Assembly (NCBI RefSeq): GCF_030651995.1
Contig: NZ_JAUSBN010000073.1
Location: 1 to 64,000 of the forward strand
DNA: 64,000 bases
Direction of reading: 5' to 3'
Source of the DNA: Reyranella sp.
GTDB lineage: Bacteria; Pseudomonadota; Alphaproteobacteria; Reyranellales; Reyranellaceae
Shown: piece by piece, positions 51,465 to 59,445 of the stretch
How the letters are laid out: every line of letters begins with the position of its first letter
Numbering within the stretch: position 1 is the first letter of the stretch
Position numbers and translations under genes: made by a program
The notes under the pieces: generated by a model
What the model was told of the DNA's origin: nothing
What the model saw: the letters and a program-made list of their open reading frames with translations, nothing else
Databases searched by the model: none

Positions 51465-51959
51465 TTACTCCAGGGCGTACGCCGCGACTTGCGCGCCGAT
51501 CTCCTCCGGCCGGTTCTGCCAGCCGCGCTCGCCATGGCCGGGCATGGCGATGTTGTGGATCAGCGTGCCGAAGGGCGGGACGTAGAGGCCGCAGTGGTTG
51601 AGGGGCAGGGCGATGCTGGCGATCGCCTGGTTCGCGCCATCCTCGTTGCAGGTGGCGATGATGCCGAGCGGCATGCCGTCGAGGTCGTAGGGCTCGTCGC
51701 TGAAATCCCAGAAGACCTCGTCGATCAGCCGCTTCGCGAGCACCGAGACGTTGAACCAGTGAACCGGCGTGGCAATGATGAGCCCGTCGGCGTCGAGCAG
51801 CTTCTTCCGCACGGCCTTCAGCGAAAAGTCCGGCCGCAGGATCTCCAGTTCGCTGGTCGTGCCCTTCTTCTCCGCGGCCTGCAGCGCCTTCCTGAGCAAT
51901 CCATGGGCGACGCTTTTCTCGGCCGTTGGCGCGCACAGGATACCGAGTATGTGAGTCAT
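51465..51959 (-). CDS. Flavodoxin-fold NAD(P)H:FMN reductase-like protein
   Basis: A 164-residue protein. MTHILGILCAPTAEKSVAHG has the first strand and phosphate-binding loop position of the FMN-reductase family, GLIIATPVHWFNVSVLAKRL carries the usual P-x-Y/H-x-x-x-x-S pattern, and GIIATCNEDGANQAIASIAL lines the isoalloxazine site. It probably reduces flavin or quinones with NAD(P)H in the cytoplasm. ATG at 51959 is the family start; an in-frame start 9 codons upstream is less likely. Confidence 0.75.
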   Translation of the reverse strand: MTHILGILCAPTAEKSVAHGLLRKALQAAEKKGTTSELEILRPDFSLKAVRKKLLDADGLIIATPVHWFNVSVLAKRLIDEVFWDFSDEPYDLDGMPLGIIATCNEDGANQAIASIALPLNHCGLYVPPFGTLIHNIAMPGHGERGWQNRPEEIGAQVAAYALE

Positions 51960-52122
51960 CGAGTCTTCCAACGTTCGAGGGCGCACACTCTAGCGGAAGC
52001 CCTGCGGGAAGCGCGAATGCTGTCGCGATGGCGGTGGCCTGGGGTGCCGTGTCCTCGCCGGAGTCCATATCGCCTTTACCGCGCGCGGCCGGTGGCATCG
52101 GCGTCCACCTGCCCGGCTCCGT

Positions 52123-52665
52123 TTACATCGTGCCGAGATCCGCGATGGCGCTGACGATCAACTGGGTGCCGACCGCCATCATCAGGATATCGCTCGCGAC
52201 CCGGACATACTGGTAGCCAGCGGGGGCAGGCGTGAGCTGCCCGAGCAACGCGCCCGGGAGTGGATAGAAGGTCACGCCGGCGGGGAGCGGTTGGCCGATG
52301 GCCCAAAGCTTCTTCGCCTGACCGGGCGGCAGGCACCCATTGTTCTTCTTCGCGAGACCCGGCGGGCAGTTCCCTGCCGCATAGAGCGGGCGGTAGTATC
52401 CGTGGATGGCGCCCCGATCACGCTCGGTCACGACGACGTTGACCGTCGAGGGTGCGCCCTGGCCGACGCCCTGGCCCGGGTTGGCCTGACCCCGAGCCGC
52501 GCCGGGCGGATCGCCGCCTCCGTTCTTCCCATTGCCACGATCAGCCTTGTCCGCCTTGTCGGCGCCGCGGCCCTGGCCCGGGTTGTCCTTGTCCTTCTGA
52601 GCCATCGCCGGCGACGCGAGAGAGGCGGCAACCATCAACGCCGCGATCAGGGTGAGCTTGTTCAT
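52123..52665 (-). CDS. RcnB-like periplasmic protein
   Basis: A 180-residue protein. A signal peptide ends SPAMAQ (about residue 23). A low-complexity linker rich in Gly, Lys, Asp and Asn (about 24-75) is followed by the conserved part AGNCPPGLAKKNNGCLPPGQ, PLPAGVTFYPLP and GYQYVRVASDILMMAVGTQL. This matches RcnB-domain proteins; E. coli RcnB aids nickel/cobalt homeostasis, but here a metal role is an inference and there is no RcnA-type exporter nearby. It is divergent from the SpoIIAA/STAS-like gene across a 345-bp gap. Confidence 0.7.
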   Translation of the reverse strand: MNKLTLIAALMVAASLASPAMAQKDKDNPGQGRGADKADKADRGNGKNGGGDPPGAARGQANPGQGVGQGAPSTVNVVVTERDRGAIHGYYRPLYAAGNCPPGLAKKNNGCLPPGQAKKLWAIGQPLPAGVTFYPLPGALLGQLTPAPAGYQYVRVASDILMMAVGTQLIVSAIADLGTM

Positions 52666-53010
52666 CGATATGGTCCTTCGGGTGCGAGCGGCAGAACATA
52701 GGCGTGAGCGACGCCCGTCGATGTGATCGTTCTGTGCCCGGCAGCGAACCAACGCCGCGGACCGCGCAATGTTGCGCTGAGAGCGACCTGCAGCGTGCGG
52801 AACCTGTCTATTTCGGCACATCGCCCAATGACTGCAAATTGCGTCGGTTGAGCAAATAATATCAAAAGCCAAGTCGAAATTGGCAGTAATTCTCAATGAC
52901 GTGGCCTTGGGCGAAATATGATGACTCTGACGCTGCGCTGACTGCAGAATGTTTCCCCGGGGAAGAGGGACGATGACGACAGGAACCAATCCGGTAGGGG
53001 AGTAAGCGTC
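52666..53010. promoter_or_regulatory. Divergent intergenic region, AT-richer centre
   Basis: About 345 bp between the RcnB-like and STAS-like genes. The part near 52840-52910 is AT-rich (AGCAAATAATATCAAAAGCC) compared with its surroundings and may hold promoters for both directions. No gene, repeat or named box is visible. Confidence 0.4.
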
Positions 53011-53463
53011 ATGGGTACGATGGGCTGGACAATCTACGGGGCGGAAGGCCTCGTTATTGTTCGCGGCGTGGGCCTGTTCGATCTGTCATTCATCTCGTCG
53101 TTCGAAGCGACCATGCGGGCAAAGGGAACGGTCGGCTATTGCAAGCTGTTCGATTTGCACCGGGCCGACATTCAGCTCAGCAGCGACGATCTCCAGGCCA
53201 TGGTCGCCAGGACCCGGTCATATAGCGCCACGACCGAGGGGCCCATCGCGATCGTGGTCGGCAGGACACCGCCGCCTCTGTTGGTGGACATGGCGGTTCT
53301 CCTGAAGCACCGGATGGGAGACAGCCGCCGATTGCGCCTCTTCACCGAGGAGACGGACGCGCGGGAGTGGCTTTCCTCCGAAAGCGCGGCCACCGGCCTT
53401 TTCAGAAAGCCTTTCCGGTTCCCCTTCATGGCTGTGGTGAACGACAGCCGCCCTGGGTACTGA
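53011..53463 (+). CDS. Hypothetical STAS/SpoIIAA-like protein
   Basis: A 150-residue protein. The pattern of strands and helices (LVIVRGVGLFDLSFISSFEA, CKLFDLHRADIQLSSDDLQA, GPIAIVVGRTPPPLLVDMAV, RRLRLFTEETDAREWLSS) matches the SpoIIAA-like/STAS fold of small alphaproteobacterial stress proteins. Binding partner and ligand are unknown. GGGGAG is 9 bases before ATG 53011. A coiled-coil protein gene follows after 76 bp. Confidence 0.6.
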   Translation: MGTMGWTIYGAEGLVIVRGVGLFDLSFISSFEATMRAKGTVGYCKLFDLHRADIQLSSDDLQAMVARTRSYSATTEGPIAIVVGRTPPPLLVDMAVLLKHRMGDSRRLRLFTEETDAREWLSSESAATGLFRKPFRFPFMAVVNDSRPGY

Positions 53464-53539
53464 GTGGGGCGGATGATCGGCATTGGGGCCCGACGGCTCT
53501 CCAGAGATTATCGTCACTGTTCTATCGGGAGAGAAACAA

Positions 53540-53812
53540 GTGTCTGATGAAGAAGCGCGTCGGCTCCTGCATTCGCGCCACTTCTGCACCGACCGGCTCG
53601 TCGAGGTGAAGGAAGATCTGGCCCGCATTCAAGCCGAAGACCTCGAGCTGAAGTCCAAACTGGACGGTGCCGGGGAAGCGGAGGCCGGCCAGATACGACG
53701 GCGCAGAAGGCACCTGAGCCGTCGGCTCAATGAAATGAAAGCCGAACGTGCTGCGCTGGCAGCCGAGCTGCAGGAATCAACCGACAAGCTGAAGATGATC
53801 CACCAGGTCTGA
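53540..53812 (+). CDS. Hypothetical coiled-coil protein
   Basis: A 90-residue protein, almost fully helical with heptad pattern (DRLVEVKEDLARIQAEDLEL, RRHLSRRLNEMKAERAALAA). GTG at 53540 with GGGAGA 7 bases upstream is preferred over an ATG at 53483 that would add a proline-rich leader. No family is recognised. It lies in a run of small stress or envelope-type genes. Confidence 0.6.
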   Translation: MSDEEARRLLHSRHFCTDRLVEVKEDLARIQAEDLELKSKLDGAGEAEAGQIRRRRRHLSRRLNEMKAERAALAAELQESTDKLKMIHQV

Positions 53813-53954
53813 CTGTTCGGCTTCACTCCGGTACCGGGGACGGTCGGATTGGGCTGCGCCAAAGCGATTGCATTCCCTGGTCACACGACGGCGATTGAGG
53901 CTCTCCCTCATATCGATCTCGCGGGCAAAGAGCTTCCTGCCTCTGACCGAGGCG

Positions 53955-54185
53955 CTATCTTTTGCGATAGAGGCCTGCGCCGAGAAGTATGACGCCGACC
54001 ACCAGCACGCCGCCGATCAGAAGCGGTGGAATGACATGCGTGGTGGTTTGCGTCGTTTCGAGCTTCAGCTCGCCGATCCGCGCCAGCTCGGTGGTCTCCT
54101 GGGTCGTGAACATCGGCATGGCGAAGCCGACCAGGCCGAGCACGATCAGTACGGCGCCGAGGACGATCAGCGGGGAACGGCTCAC
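53955..54185 (-). CDS. Small two-helix membrane protein, hypothetical
   Basis: A 76-residue protein. Helix 1 is SPLIVLGAVLIVLGLVGFAM, helix 2 is IPPLLIGGVLVVGVILLGAG, with a polar Thr/Glu-rich loop between (TTQETTELARIGELKLETTQ) and a basic end RKR. This shape is common in proteobacterial stress-associated small proteins of unknown function. It is 13 bp downstream of the DUF3309-like gene and probably co-transcribed. Confidence 0.7.
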   Translation of the reverse strand: MSRSPLIVLGAVLIVLGLVGFAMPMFTTQETTELARIGELKLETTQTTTHVIPPLLIGGVLVVGVILLGAGLYRKR

Positions 54186-54198
54186 GGGACTGCCCGTG

Positions 54199-54378
54199 TC
54201 AGAGCCGTCCCATGCCGGCCCCGCCCAGGGCGCCGACGAGCCAGAGAACGAGCAGGATCACGAGGATGAGGCCCAGGACGCCGCCGAGCCCGCGCCCGCC
54301 ATAGCGATTGTAGCCATAGTAGCCGCCGCCGCCGCCCAGCAGCACGATCAGCAGGATGATGATCAGTATCGTCGACAT
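54199..54378 (-). CDS. DUF3309-like small hydrophobic protein
   Basis: A 59-residue protein: STILIIILLIVLLGGGGGYY, then GYNRYGGRGLGGVLGLILVI and a second helix. The helix, Gly/Tyr/Arg loop, helix pattern is the DUF3309 signature. Function unknown; often found near stress genes. GAGGATTG precedes ATG 54378. Confidence 0.8.
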   Translation of the reverse strand: MSTILIIILLIVLLGGGGGYYGYNRYGGRGLGGVLGLILVILLVLWLVGALGGAGMGRL

Positions 54379-54512
54379 GGGAGCAATCCTCGTTGGCCCG
54401 GTCCGTGAAGCCGCCTTGAGGCAGATCAAGGACAAGGCCGGTGGCTGACTTATGAAGTCTTGCCGCAGTAACGCGCGAAGCCTGCAATCGTTGCACACCC
54501 CCGGAGGAAGCC

Positions 54513-54818
54513 ATGAGAAGAGCCCTTGTGCTGGCGTTGCTGCTGATGCCGCTTCCGGCCGCCGCCCAGCCTCAGCAGACCGGCGGTGCGCTGGCCGCGC
54601 GGTGGTGCACGGCCTGTCACGTCGTGGAAGCCGGCCAGCGCCTGGCCACCGACAGCGCGCCGAGCTTCCGCGCCATCGCCGCCCGGCCGGACACGACGGC
54701 GGCGATGCTCGACGGCTACCTCTCCGTGGGCCACACGCTCATGCCCGATTTCTCGCTGAGCACCCAGGAGCGGAATGCCCTGGTCACCTATATCCTGAGC
54801 CTTCGCCAGAAGCCGTGA
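54513..54818 (+). CDS. Small monoheme c-type cytochrome, exported
   Basis: A 101-residue protein. A signal peptide ends PAAAQ (about residue 19). The heme-binding motif is CTACH (residues 32-36), and Met77 in HTLMPDF is the likely axial ligand. The final helix NALVTYILSLRQ is typical of class I cytochromes. It would carry electrons in the periplasm; no partner oxidase is adjacent. GGAGGAAG precedes the ATG at good spacing. Confidence 0.88.
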   Translation: MRRALVLALLLMPLPAAAQPQQTGGALAARWCTACHVVEAGQRLATDSAPSFRAIAARPDTTAAMLDGYLSVGHTLMPDFSLSTQERNALVTYILSLRQKP

Positions 54819-54851
54819 CGGGCGGCGACACGCCGGGCGAAAGGGAGCTCG

Positions 54852-55727
54852 TCAGTCCATCACGTCGAGCAGCGCCGGGCGCACGCCCAGCTGTTCGACG
54901 AACTGGTCGAGCTTGCGGCGGGCGAGCGGATTGCTCTGCTGGTGGCGGGTCGCGAGGATCAGCTCGTTCTTCAGCGTGTGTTCGAGGCCGGTGAACTCGG
55001 TCACGCGCACCTTGTAGCCCCGGGCTTCGAGCACCAGGCCGCGCAGCACGTTGGTGGCGTGCGCGCCGAACTCGCGACGGTGCAGCGGGTGGCGCCACAG
55101 CTGGTCGATCGGCGAGGGCTTCGCATGTTCGAGCAGGGCCGCGACCTCGGCTTGGCAGCACGGGATCAGCGCCACGACCTTCGCCTCGTGGCGCAGCGCG
55201 AAGCGGATCGCGTCGTCGGTGGCGGTGTCGCAGGCATGCAGCGCCGTCACCATGTCGGCGCGGCCGCCGGGCAGCACCGTGTCGGCAATGCCGCCGGCCA
55301 CGAACGACACGCGCTCGAAGCCGCACTCGCGGGCCAGCGTCTGCGAGCGCTCGACCAGTTCGGCGCGCACGTCGACGCCGACGATCGAGCCGCGTCCGGC
55401 GGGACCGACCACCAGGTCGTAGAGGATGAAGCCGAGATAGGATTTGCCGGTGCCGAGATCGGCGATCACCGGATCGCTTCCCTCCGCCAGCAGCGCGTCG
55501 AGCGACGGGCGCAGCAGCTGCACGAGATGCAGCACCTGCTTCAGCTTGCGCCGCGTGTCGAGGTTCAGCCCGCCGTCGCGCGTCAGCACGTGCAGCGCCT
55601 TCAGCAAGGTGACGGAGCTCTCGCGCGCCGGCCCCGGCCACATCTCCGCCAGCACCTTGCGCCCCGCGATCACGTCGGGCCGTTCGCGGGAGGAGGGCGG
55701 TCGCTTGGGGGAATGCTGCTTCGACAT
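54852..55727 (-). CDS. SAM-dependent methyltransferase (METTL25/methyltransferase-13-like)
   Basis: A 291-residue protein. An N-terminal helical part (residues 1-85) precedes a Rossmann SAM-binding core: VIADLGTGKSYLGFIL (motif I), SIVGVDVRAELVERS (motif II), MVTALHACDTATDDAIRFAL (the ALHACD block) and KVVALIPCCQAEVAALLEH (a CC pair). This set is typical of a family that includes METTL25- and TRM13-like RNA methyltransferases, so an RNA target is possible but unproven. It is convergent with the cytochrome gene. Confidence 0.75.
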   Translation of the reverse strand: MSKQHSPKRPPSSRERPDVIAGRKVLAEMWPGPARESSVTLLKALHVLTRDGGLNLDTRRKLKQVLHLVQLLRPSLDALLAEGSDPVIADLGTGKSYLGFILYDLVVGPAGRGSIVGVDVRAELVERSQTLARECGFERVSFVAGGIADTVLPGGRADMVTALHACDTATDDAIRFALRHEAKVVALIPCCQAEVAALLEHAKPSPIDQLWRHPLHRREFGAHATNVLRGLVLEARGYKVRVTEFTGLEHTLKNELILATRHQQSNPLARRKLDQFVEQLGVRPALLDVMD

Positions 55728-55780
55728 CGGGGGAGCTTGTGGGCGAGACCGCAGGCCGCCGCAAGCTCCCCGGGTCGTTT

Positions 55781-56218
55781 CTAGTGCCGCGCCGGCAGCG
55801 GCAGGATCACCGGGACGGGCGGGGGCGGGATGAGGGGCAGGCCGAGACGGTGGTTTAGTTCGGCCACGTCGTCGATCCAGGGCGAGACGCGGCCCGAGGC
55901 GCCGATGGAAGGAAAGGGCTGCGTGGTCACCATCTGCGTGACCGTGACGAAGTCCGACAGTTGCGGGCCCGCGACATAGGCGAGGTGGAAGCGGCGGCCG
56001 TCGGTGAGGCTCGCGACGCAGCCGAGCGATGTGACGTCGGCCGCACGCTGCGTGCGATAGGCCTCGACCTGCTCCAGGTCTTCGAAGGTGAAGCCGTAGG
56101 GCTGTGTCGCCGCGAGCTCGAAGGCGCGCCGGATCAGGCCGGCTTCCCGGTCGAGCGGATCCCTCGCCCCAGAATCACTCGCATTGGTCAGGCAATCGAG
56201 CATGACAGACATGGGCAC
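55781..56218 (-). CDS. Hypothetical protein, three-gene unknown unit, gene 3
   Basis: A 145-residue protein, not recognised. It has an N-terminal helical part (AGLIRRAFELAATQPYGFTF), a strand-rich middle (GRRFHLAYVAGPQLSDFVTV) and a Pro-rich C-terminus (IPPPPVPVILPLPARH). It starts 4 bp after the stop of the gene at 56223 and is the last of a tight minus-strand trio. No known domain is visible. Confidence 0.6.
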   Translation of the reverse strand: MPMSVMLDCLTNASDSGARDPLDREAGLIRRAFELAATQPYGFTFEDLEQVEAYRTQRAADVTSLGCVASLTDGRRFHLAYVAGPQLSDFVTVTQMVTTQPFPSIGASGRVSPWIDDVAELNHRLGLPLIPPPPVPVILPLPARH

Positions 56219-56222
56219 TCCC

Positions 56223-56861
56223 TTACAGATGGTGCAGGCCGCGGCAGCAACGCCAGAACCACGACCGGTGTTCCCGCTCCGCCCATTCGATCATCACCCC
56301 GGCGTAATGACAGGGATCCGTGACAGTTGGATGGGCCTTCTCGATCAGCCGCGCGGCGGCGAGATGCGCCGGCCAGGACCAGGTGCCGACATGCCGCTCG
56401 GCGCGGTAATGCGCGACCACCTGGCGGGTCATGCCGGTCAGCCGGCCCCAGGCGAGGATCTCCTCGCGCTCCGCCGCCCGGCGTTCCCATTCCAGCGCCA
56501 CCTCCTCGCGCGTGGCGCCGTGGGTGCTGTTGGCCTTGAGGCGATGCAGCCGCTTGTCGAAGGCATATTCGGCGAAGGCGGCGGCGTGCTCGGGCTGCGT
56601 GAAGCGGAAGGTGCAGAGGCCGTTGAAGCAACCGCTGCGATGCTCGCCGAGCCCGTTCAGCGTCGCATTCACCTCGGCCTGCTCGTAGACCATCCAGAGG
56701 CCGCGCCGGATGACCTGCGTGGCATGGGGAAAGGCCTGCTCGACCTCGGCCGAGGTGTCGAAGCGCGGCGGGCTGCGATAGGGGATGCGCGCCGGCCCGG
56801 GCGGGCGGGGAGAGGGGGCGGCGGCGGCGGTCGCATCGGTGGCGGCGGCGATGTCGGTCAT
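56223..56861 (-). CDS. Hypothetical protein, three-gene unknown unit, gene 2
   Basis: A 212-residue protein. An Ala/Pro-rich N-terminus (about residues 1-35) is followed by a helical domain with SGCFNGLCTFRF (two cysteines), HGATREEVALEWERRAAERE and a His/Trp-rich C-terminus (HYRAERHVGTWSWPAHLAA, SWFWRCCRGLHHL). No family is recognised. It begins 8 bp after the zinc-ribbon gene. Confidence 0.6.
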   Translation of the reverse strand: MTDIAAATDATAAAAPSPRPPGPARIPYRSPPRFDTSAEVEQAFPHATQVIRRGLWMVYEQAEVNATLNGLGEHRSGCFNGLCTFRFTQPEHAAAFAEYAFDKRLHRLKANSTHGATREEVALEWERRAAEREEILAWGRLTGMTRQVVAHYRAERHVGTWSWPAHLAAARLIEKAHPTVTDPCHYAGVMIEWAEREHRSWFWRCCRGLHHL

Positions 56862-56869
56862 GGCGGGCC

Positions 56870-57103
56870 TCACCGCGCCCGCACGAAGGCGCGCAGCTCG
56901 GCCTGCGACAGGAACCGGGTGACGCCGAAGACGCGCGAGCCGCAGCGGCTGCAGACCAGGCCCGCCTCCTGGAGCGTGCGACGGTCGCCCGGCCGCGCCT
57001 TCAGCGCCGCCGCGGTGACCACGACGCGCCGGATGCAGCGTTCGCATTCGATGCCGATGGGATGCGGGGCCGTGGCGACGTCGTGAAGCGTTAAACCGAA
57101 CAT
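56870..57103 (-). CDS. Small zinc-ribbon protein, three-gene unknown unit, gene 1
   Basis: A 77-residue protein. CERC (about residues 20-23) and CSRC (about residues 51-54) form a zinc-ribbon-like pair, with a basic helix between (RRVVVTAAALKARPGDRRTL) and a C-terminal helix (SQAELRAFVRAR). It may bind nucleic acid or act as an adaptor. GAGGAGGTG is an excellent ribosome-binding site. It is the first gene of a compact operon with the genes at 56223 and 55781. Confidence 0.65.
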   Translation of the reverse strand: MFGLTLHDVATAPHPIGIECERCIRRVVVTAAALKARPGDRRTLQEAGLVCSRCGSRVFGVTRFLSQAELRAFVRAR

Positions 57104-57308
57104 CCAGCACCTCCTCTGCTGGACGGACTCGTATGGGAACAAAACAGGAACAACAAGCCACTTAATGCAGGGGGTGGAGACGCCGCCAGCCCTCTACATT
57201 TTGGGGCACGAGCCCAAGCGACGCCGCCGATTGGACTTGGATCGGCCGCGAAGGCATGTGCACGATGAACCTGTATCGCTCGCATGCCCGTCGTCGCGGA
57301 GAACTCAG

Positions 57309-57626
57309 ATGGCCTTCAAGTTCGTCACCGTGTCGCTTGCTGTCATGGCTGTCATGGGCCTTGCAGGCTCAGCGACCGCCGCCGACCCGGTCCGCTCCGC
57401 GCCTGCGCCCGCCGGCCCTGCCGGGGTAAACGTCGACTCGAGCAACCGCGATCACATCGACCAGGATGCGCAGTTCAAGACGGACAAGGGCGGCCCGACC
57501 AACGGCATCGGAGGCACCGGCGGCGGCAGGTTGCAGGCGAGCCCCAACGGCATCGGAGGCACGGGCGGCGGCAGGATGCAGACAAGCCCCGGCCCCAATA
57601 GCGGCACGGCCCCCGACAAGCGCTAG
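57309..57626 (+). CDS. Small exported protein with tandem Gly-rich repeat
   Basis: A 105-residue protein. A signal peptide ends SATAA (about residue 25). The mature part has an Asp/Asn-rich middle (VDSSNRDHIDQDAQFKTDKG) and two copies of NGIGGTGGGR-[LM]-Q-[AT]-SP. Function unknown. ATG at 57309 opens the signal peptide. Confidence 0.6.
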   Translation: MAFKFVTVSLAVMAVMGLAGSATAADPVRSAPAPAGPAGVNVDSSNRDHIDQDAQFKTDKGGPTNGIGGTGGGRLQASPNGIGGTGGGRMQTSPGPNSGTAPDKR

Positions 57627-57638
57627 CCGCGCTGGGAC

Positions 57639-57834
57639 CTAGGGCTGCGCCGTGTAGTCGAAGTCGGCGTCGCTCAGCAGCCAGAAGGCGGAAATCCTGT
57701 CGTCATGCGTCAGCAGTTGCGCGCGATGATGCCTGACCATGTCGGCGTGATGGAAGCGCGGCACGGCGGGGATCGAACGTCTGCCAGACCTCCTGCATCA
57801 GTCGAACGGCGAAGGCGCGGGTCTTCTCGGACAT
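57639..57834 (-). pseudogene. Short NTF2/SnoaL-like gene with frameshift
   Basis: From ATG 57834 the frame reads MSEKTRAFAVRLMQEVWQTF then DPRRAA; the next sensible residues HHADMVRHHRAQLLTHDD, then FWLLSDADFDYTAQP and stop, are in another frame. The total span of 196 bp is not a multiple of three, so one indel near 57755-57765 explains it. The LMQEVWQTFD...HHADMVRHHRAQ pattern recalls SnoaL-like NTF2-fold proteins. It is short even if repaired. Confidence 0.5.
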
Positions 57835-57860
57835 GGTCTTCTCCGGGGCGTACGTGAATC

Positions 57861-57960
57861 AAAGGTCCCTCACTTCGTTCGGGATGACAATTTTGTTGGT
57901 CGTTGCGCCGTGCGCCGGCACGAAGCCCCTGTCATCCCGAGCGCAGCGAGGGACCTTTCC
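57861..57960. repeat. Palindromic repeat, family B, copy upstream of ycjX
   Basis: AAAGGTCCCTCACTTCGTTC at the left and GAGCGCAGCGAGGGACCTTT at the right form an inverted pair, with GGGATGACA / TGTCATCCC inside. A near-identical element is at 60386-60487, after ycjF. Confidence 0.8.
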
Positions 57961-58009
57961 TTTCCGCCTTGCCATCTTTCGGACGTGGTGACACCCCACA
58001 TCGACAGAC

Positions 58010-59437
58010 ATGCTTCGAGGCGACGACCCGGTGACACCTTTCTCCCGACTGAAGAACGCGGCCGACTCCACCCTGGCGGGGATTGCCGCGGCGTTCGATG
58101 CCTCGCCGCTCTCGCAGCAGCGGCATCGCATCGCCGTGACCGGGCTGCAGCGCTCGGGCAAGACCGTGTTCATCACCGCCTTCGCCCATGCGCTGCGCAC
58201 GGCGGCGCAGGCGCCGATGGCGTCCTTTCCGTTCTTTCCCTGGCGCGCGCATGTGCACGCCGTGGAACTGCTGGAGATTCCCGGCGTGCCGCGCTTTCCC
58301 TTCGAGGAGCGGCTGGACCAGCTCCTGTCGGAGCAACCGACATGGCCGGCGCCGACCACCGGCCTCAGCGGCCTGCGCGTGCGCATCCGTCATGGCGATG
58401 TCGGCTTGCTGCGTTCGGTCGTCTCCTCGGAGGCCACCACCGATCTCGATCTGGTCGACTATCCCGGCGAATGGCTTTTGGACCTGCCGATGCTGACCCA
58501 GTCGTTCCGCGACTGGTCGCGGCAGATGGAGGAGCTGGCCAACAGCGCCGGGCGTCTCGACCTCGCGACGCCGTGGCTGGACGCGGTGCGCGCGCTCGAT
58601 CCCGCCGCGCCGGAGAACCCGACCGAGCTGGCGCGCATCGGCTCTCTCTACCGCGACTATCTCCTGCGCTGCCGGCAGGAGCGCAGCCTCTGCTTCGTGC
58701 AGCCGGGACGCTTCGCGCTGGCCGACGAAGAGGTCGATACGGCCGCGCTGTTCTTCCCGCTCTCGTCGGTGCGCTCGGGCGTGCGTGCGCCCCGCAGCGG
58801 CACGATGGGCGCGGCGCTGCTGCGACGCCATGCCGACTATCTGAAGCGGGTCCGGCAGTTCTACGGCGAGGTCTTCGGCCGCCTGAGCAAGCAGGTGCTG
58901 CTGGTCGATCTCCTCTCGGCGCTGCAGCAGGGCCACGAGGCCTTCGCCGATCTCGGCCTCGCCATTCGCAGCATCAGCGACGCCTTCGACGAGCTGCGGC
59001 ATCCGCTGCTGCGCCTGCTGCCGATCGCCCGCGTCGACCGGCTGGCGCTGGCCGCGACCAAGGCCGACCATGTCACCGCCGACCAGCATGCCAACCTGGT
59101 CAACCTGCTGCGCGACCTGATCGGCGAGCCGTTCCTGCAGGCGACGGCGCGGCAGTCGGGCCTGCTGGCCGTGGCCTCGGTGAAGGCGACGACCGACCTC
59201 AAGCTCAAGGTGAACGGCCTCGCCACGCCGTTCCTGCGCGGCATCCCGGCCGGCCGCGACGAGGTGCTCGACCTCCAGCCCGGCGTGATCCCCGGCACCA
59301 TTCCCGCTGCCGACCAATGGGCCGAGCTGGGCTTCAACATCCGCCGCTTCGAGCCGCCGCGGCTGGGGCCCGGCTTCCGCGACCGGCCGCTGCCGCACGT
59401 CAATCTCGACAAGGTCCTCCAGTTCCTCCTCGCGTGA
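58010..59437 (+). CDS. ycjX: YcjX-family (DUF463) P-loop GTPase-like protein
   Basis: A 475-residue cytoplasmic protein. The P-loop is GLQRSGKT (residues 45-52), with a DYPGEWLLDLPML block (about residues 151-163) near the switch region and KADHVT as a candidate base-recognition motif. E. coli YcjX is part of the phage-shock-linked pspA-ycjXF neighbourhood, and YcjX-type proteins are induced by envelope stress. It runs directly into the ycjF-like gene (8 bp), the usual partner. No psp genes are adjacent here. Confidence 0.9.
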   Translation: MLRGDDPVTPFSRLKNAADSTLAGIAAAFDASPLSQQRHRIAVTGLQRSGKTVFITAFAHALRTAAQAPMASFPFFPWRAHVHAVELLEIPGVPRFPFEERLDQLLSEQPTWPAPTTGLSGLRVRIRHGDVGLLRSVVSSEATTDLDLVDYPGEWLLDLPMLTQSFRDWSRQMEELANSAGRLDLATPWLDAVRALDPAAPENPTELARIGSLYRDYLLRCRQERSLCFVQPGRFALADEEVDTAALFFPLSSVRSGVRAPRSGTMGAALLRRHADYLKRVRQFYGEVFGRLSKQVLLVDLLSALQQGHEAFADLGLAIRSISDAFDELRHPLLRLLPIARVDRLALAATKADHVTADQHANLVNLLRDLIGEPFLQATARQSGLLAVASVKATTDLKLKVNGLATPFLRGIPAGRDEVLDLQPGVIPGTIPAADQWAELGFNIRRFEPPRLGPGFRDRPLPHVNLDKVLQFLLA

Positions 59438-59445
59438 GCATCCTC

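Noticed and set aside
51335..51601. 88-codon plus-strand frame starting at the AT-rich palindrome
   Set aside because: Only the first about 40 residues look protein-like; the rest is antisense to the FMN-reductase-like gene.
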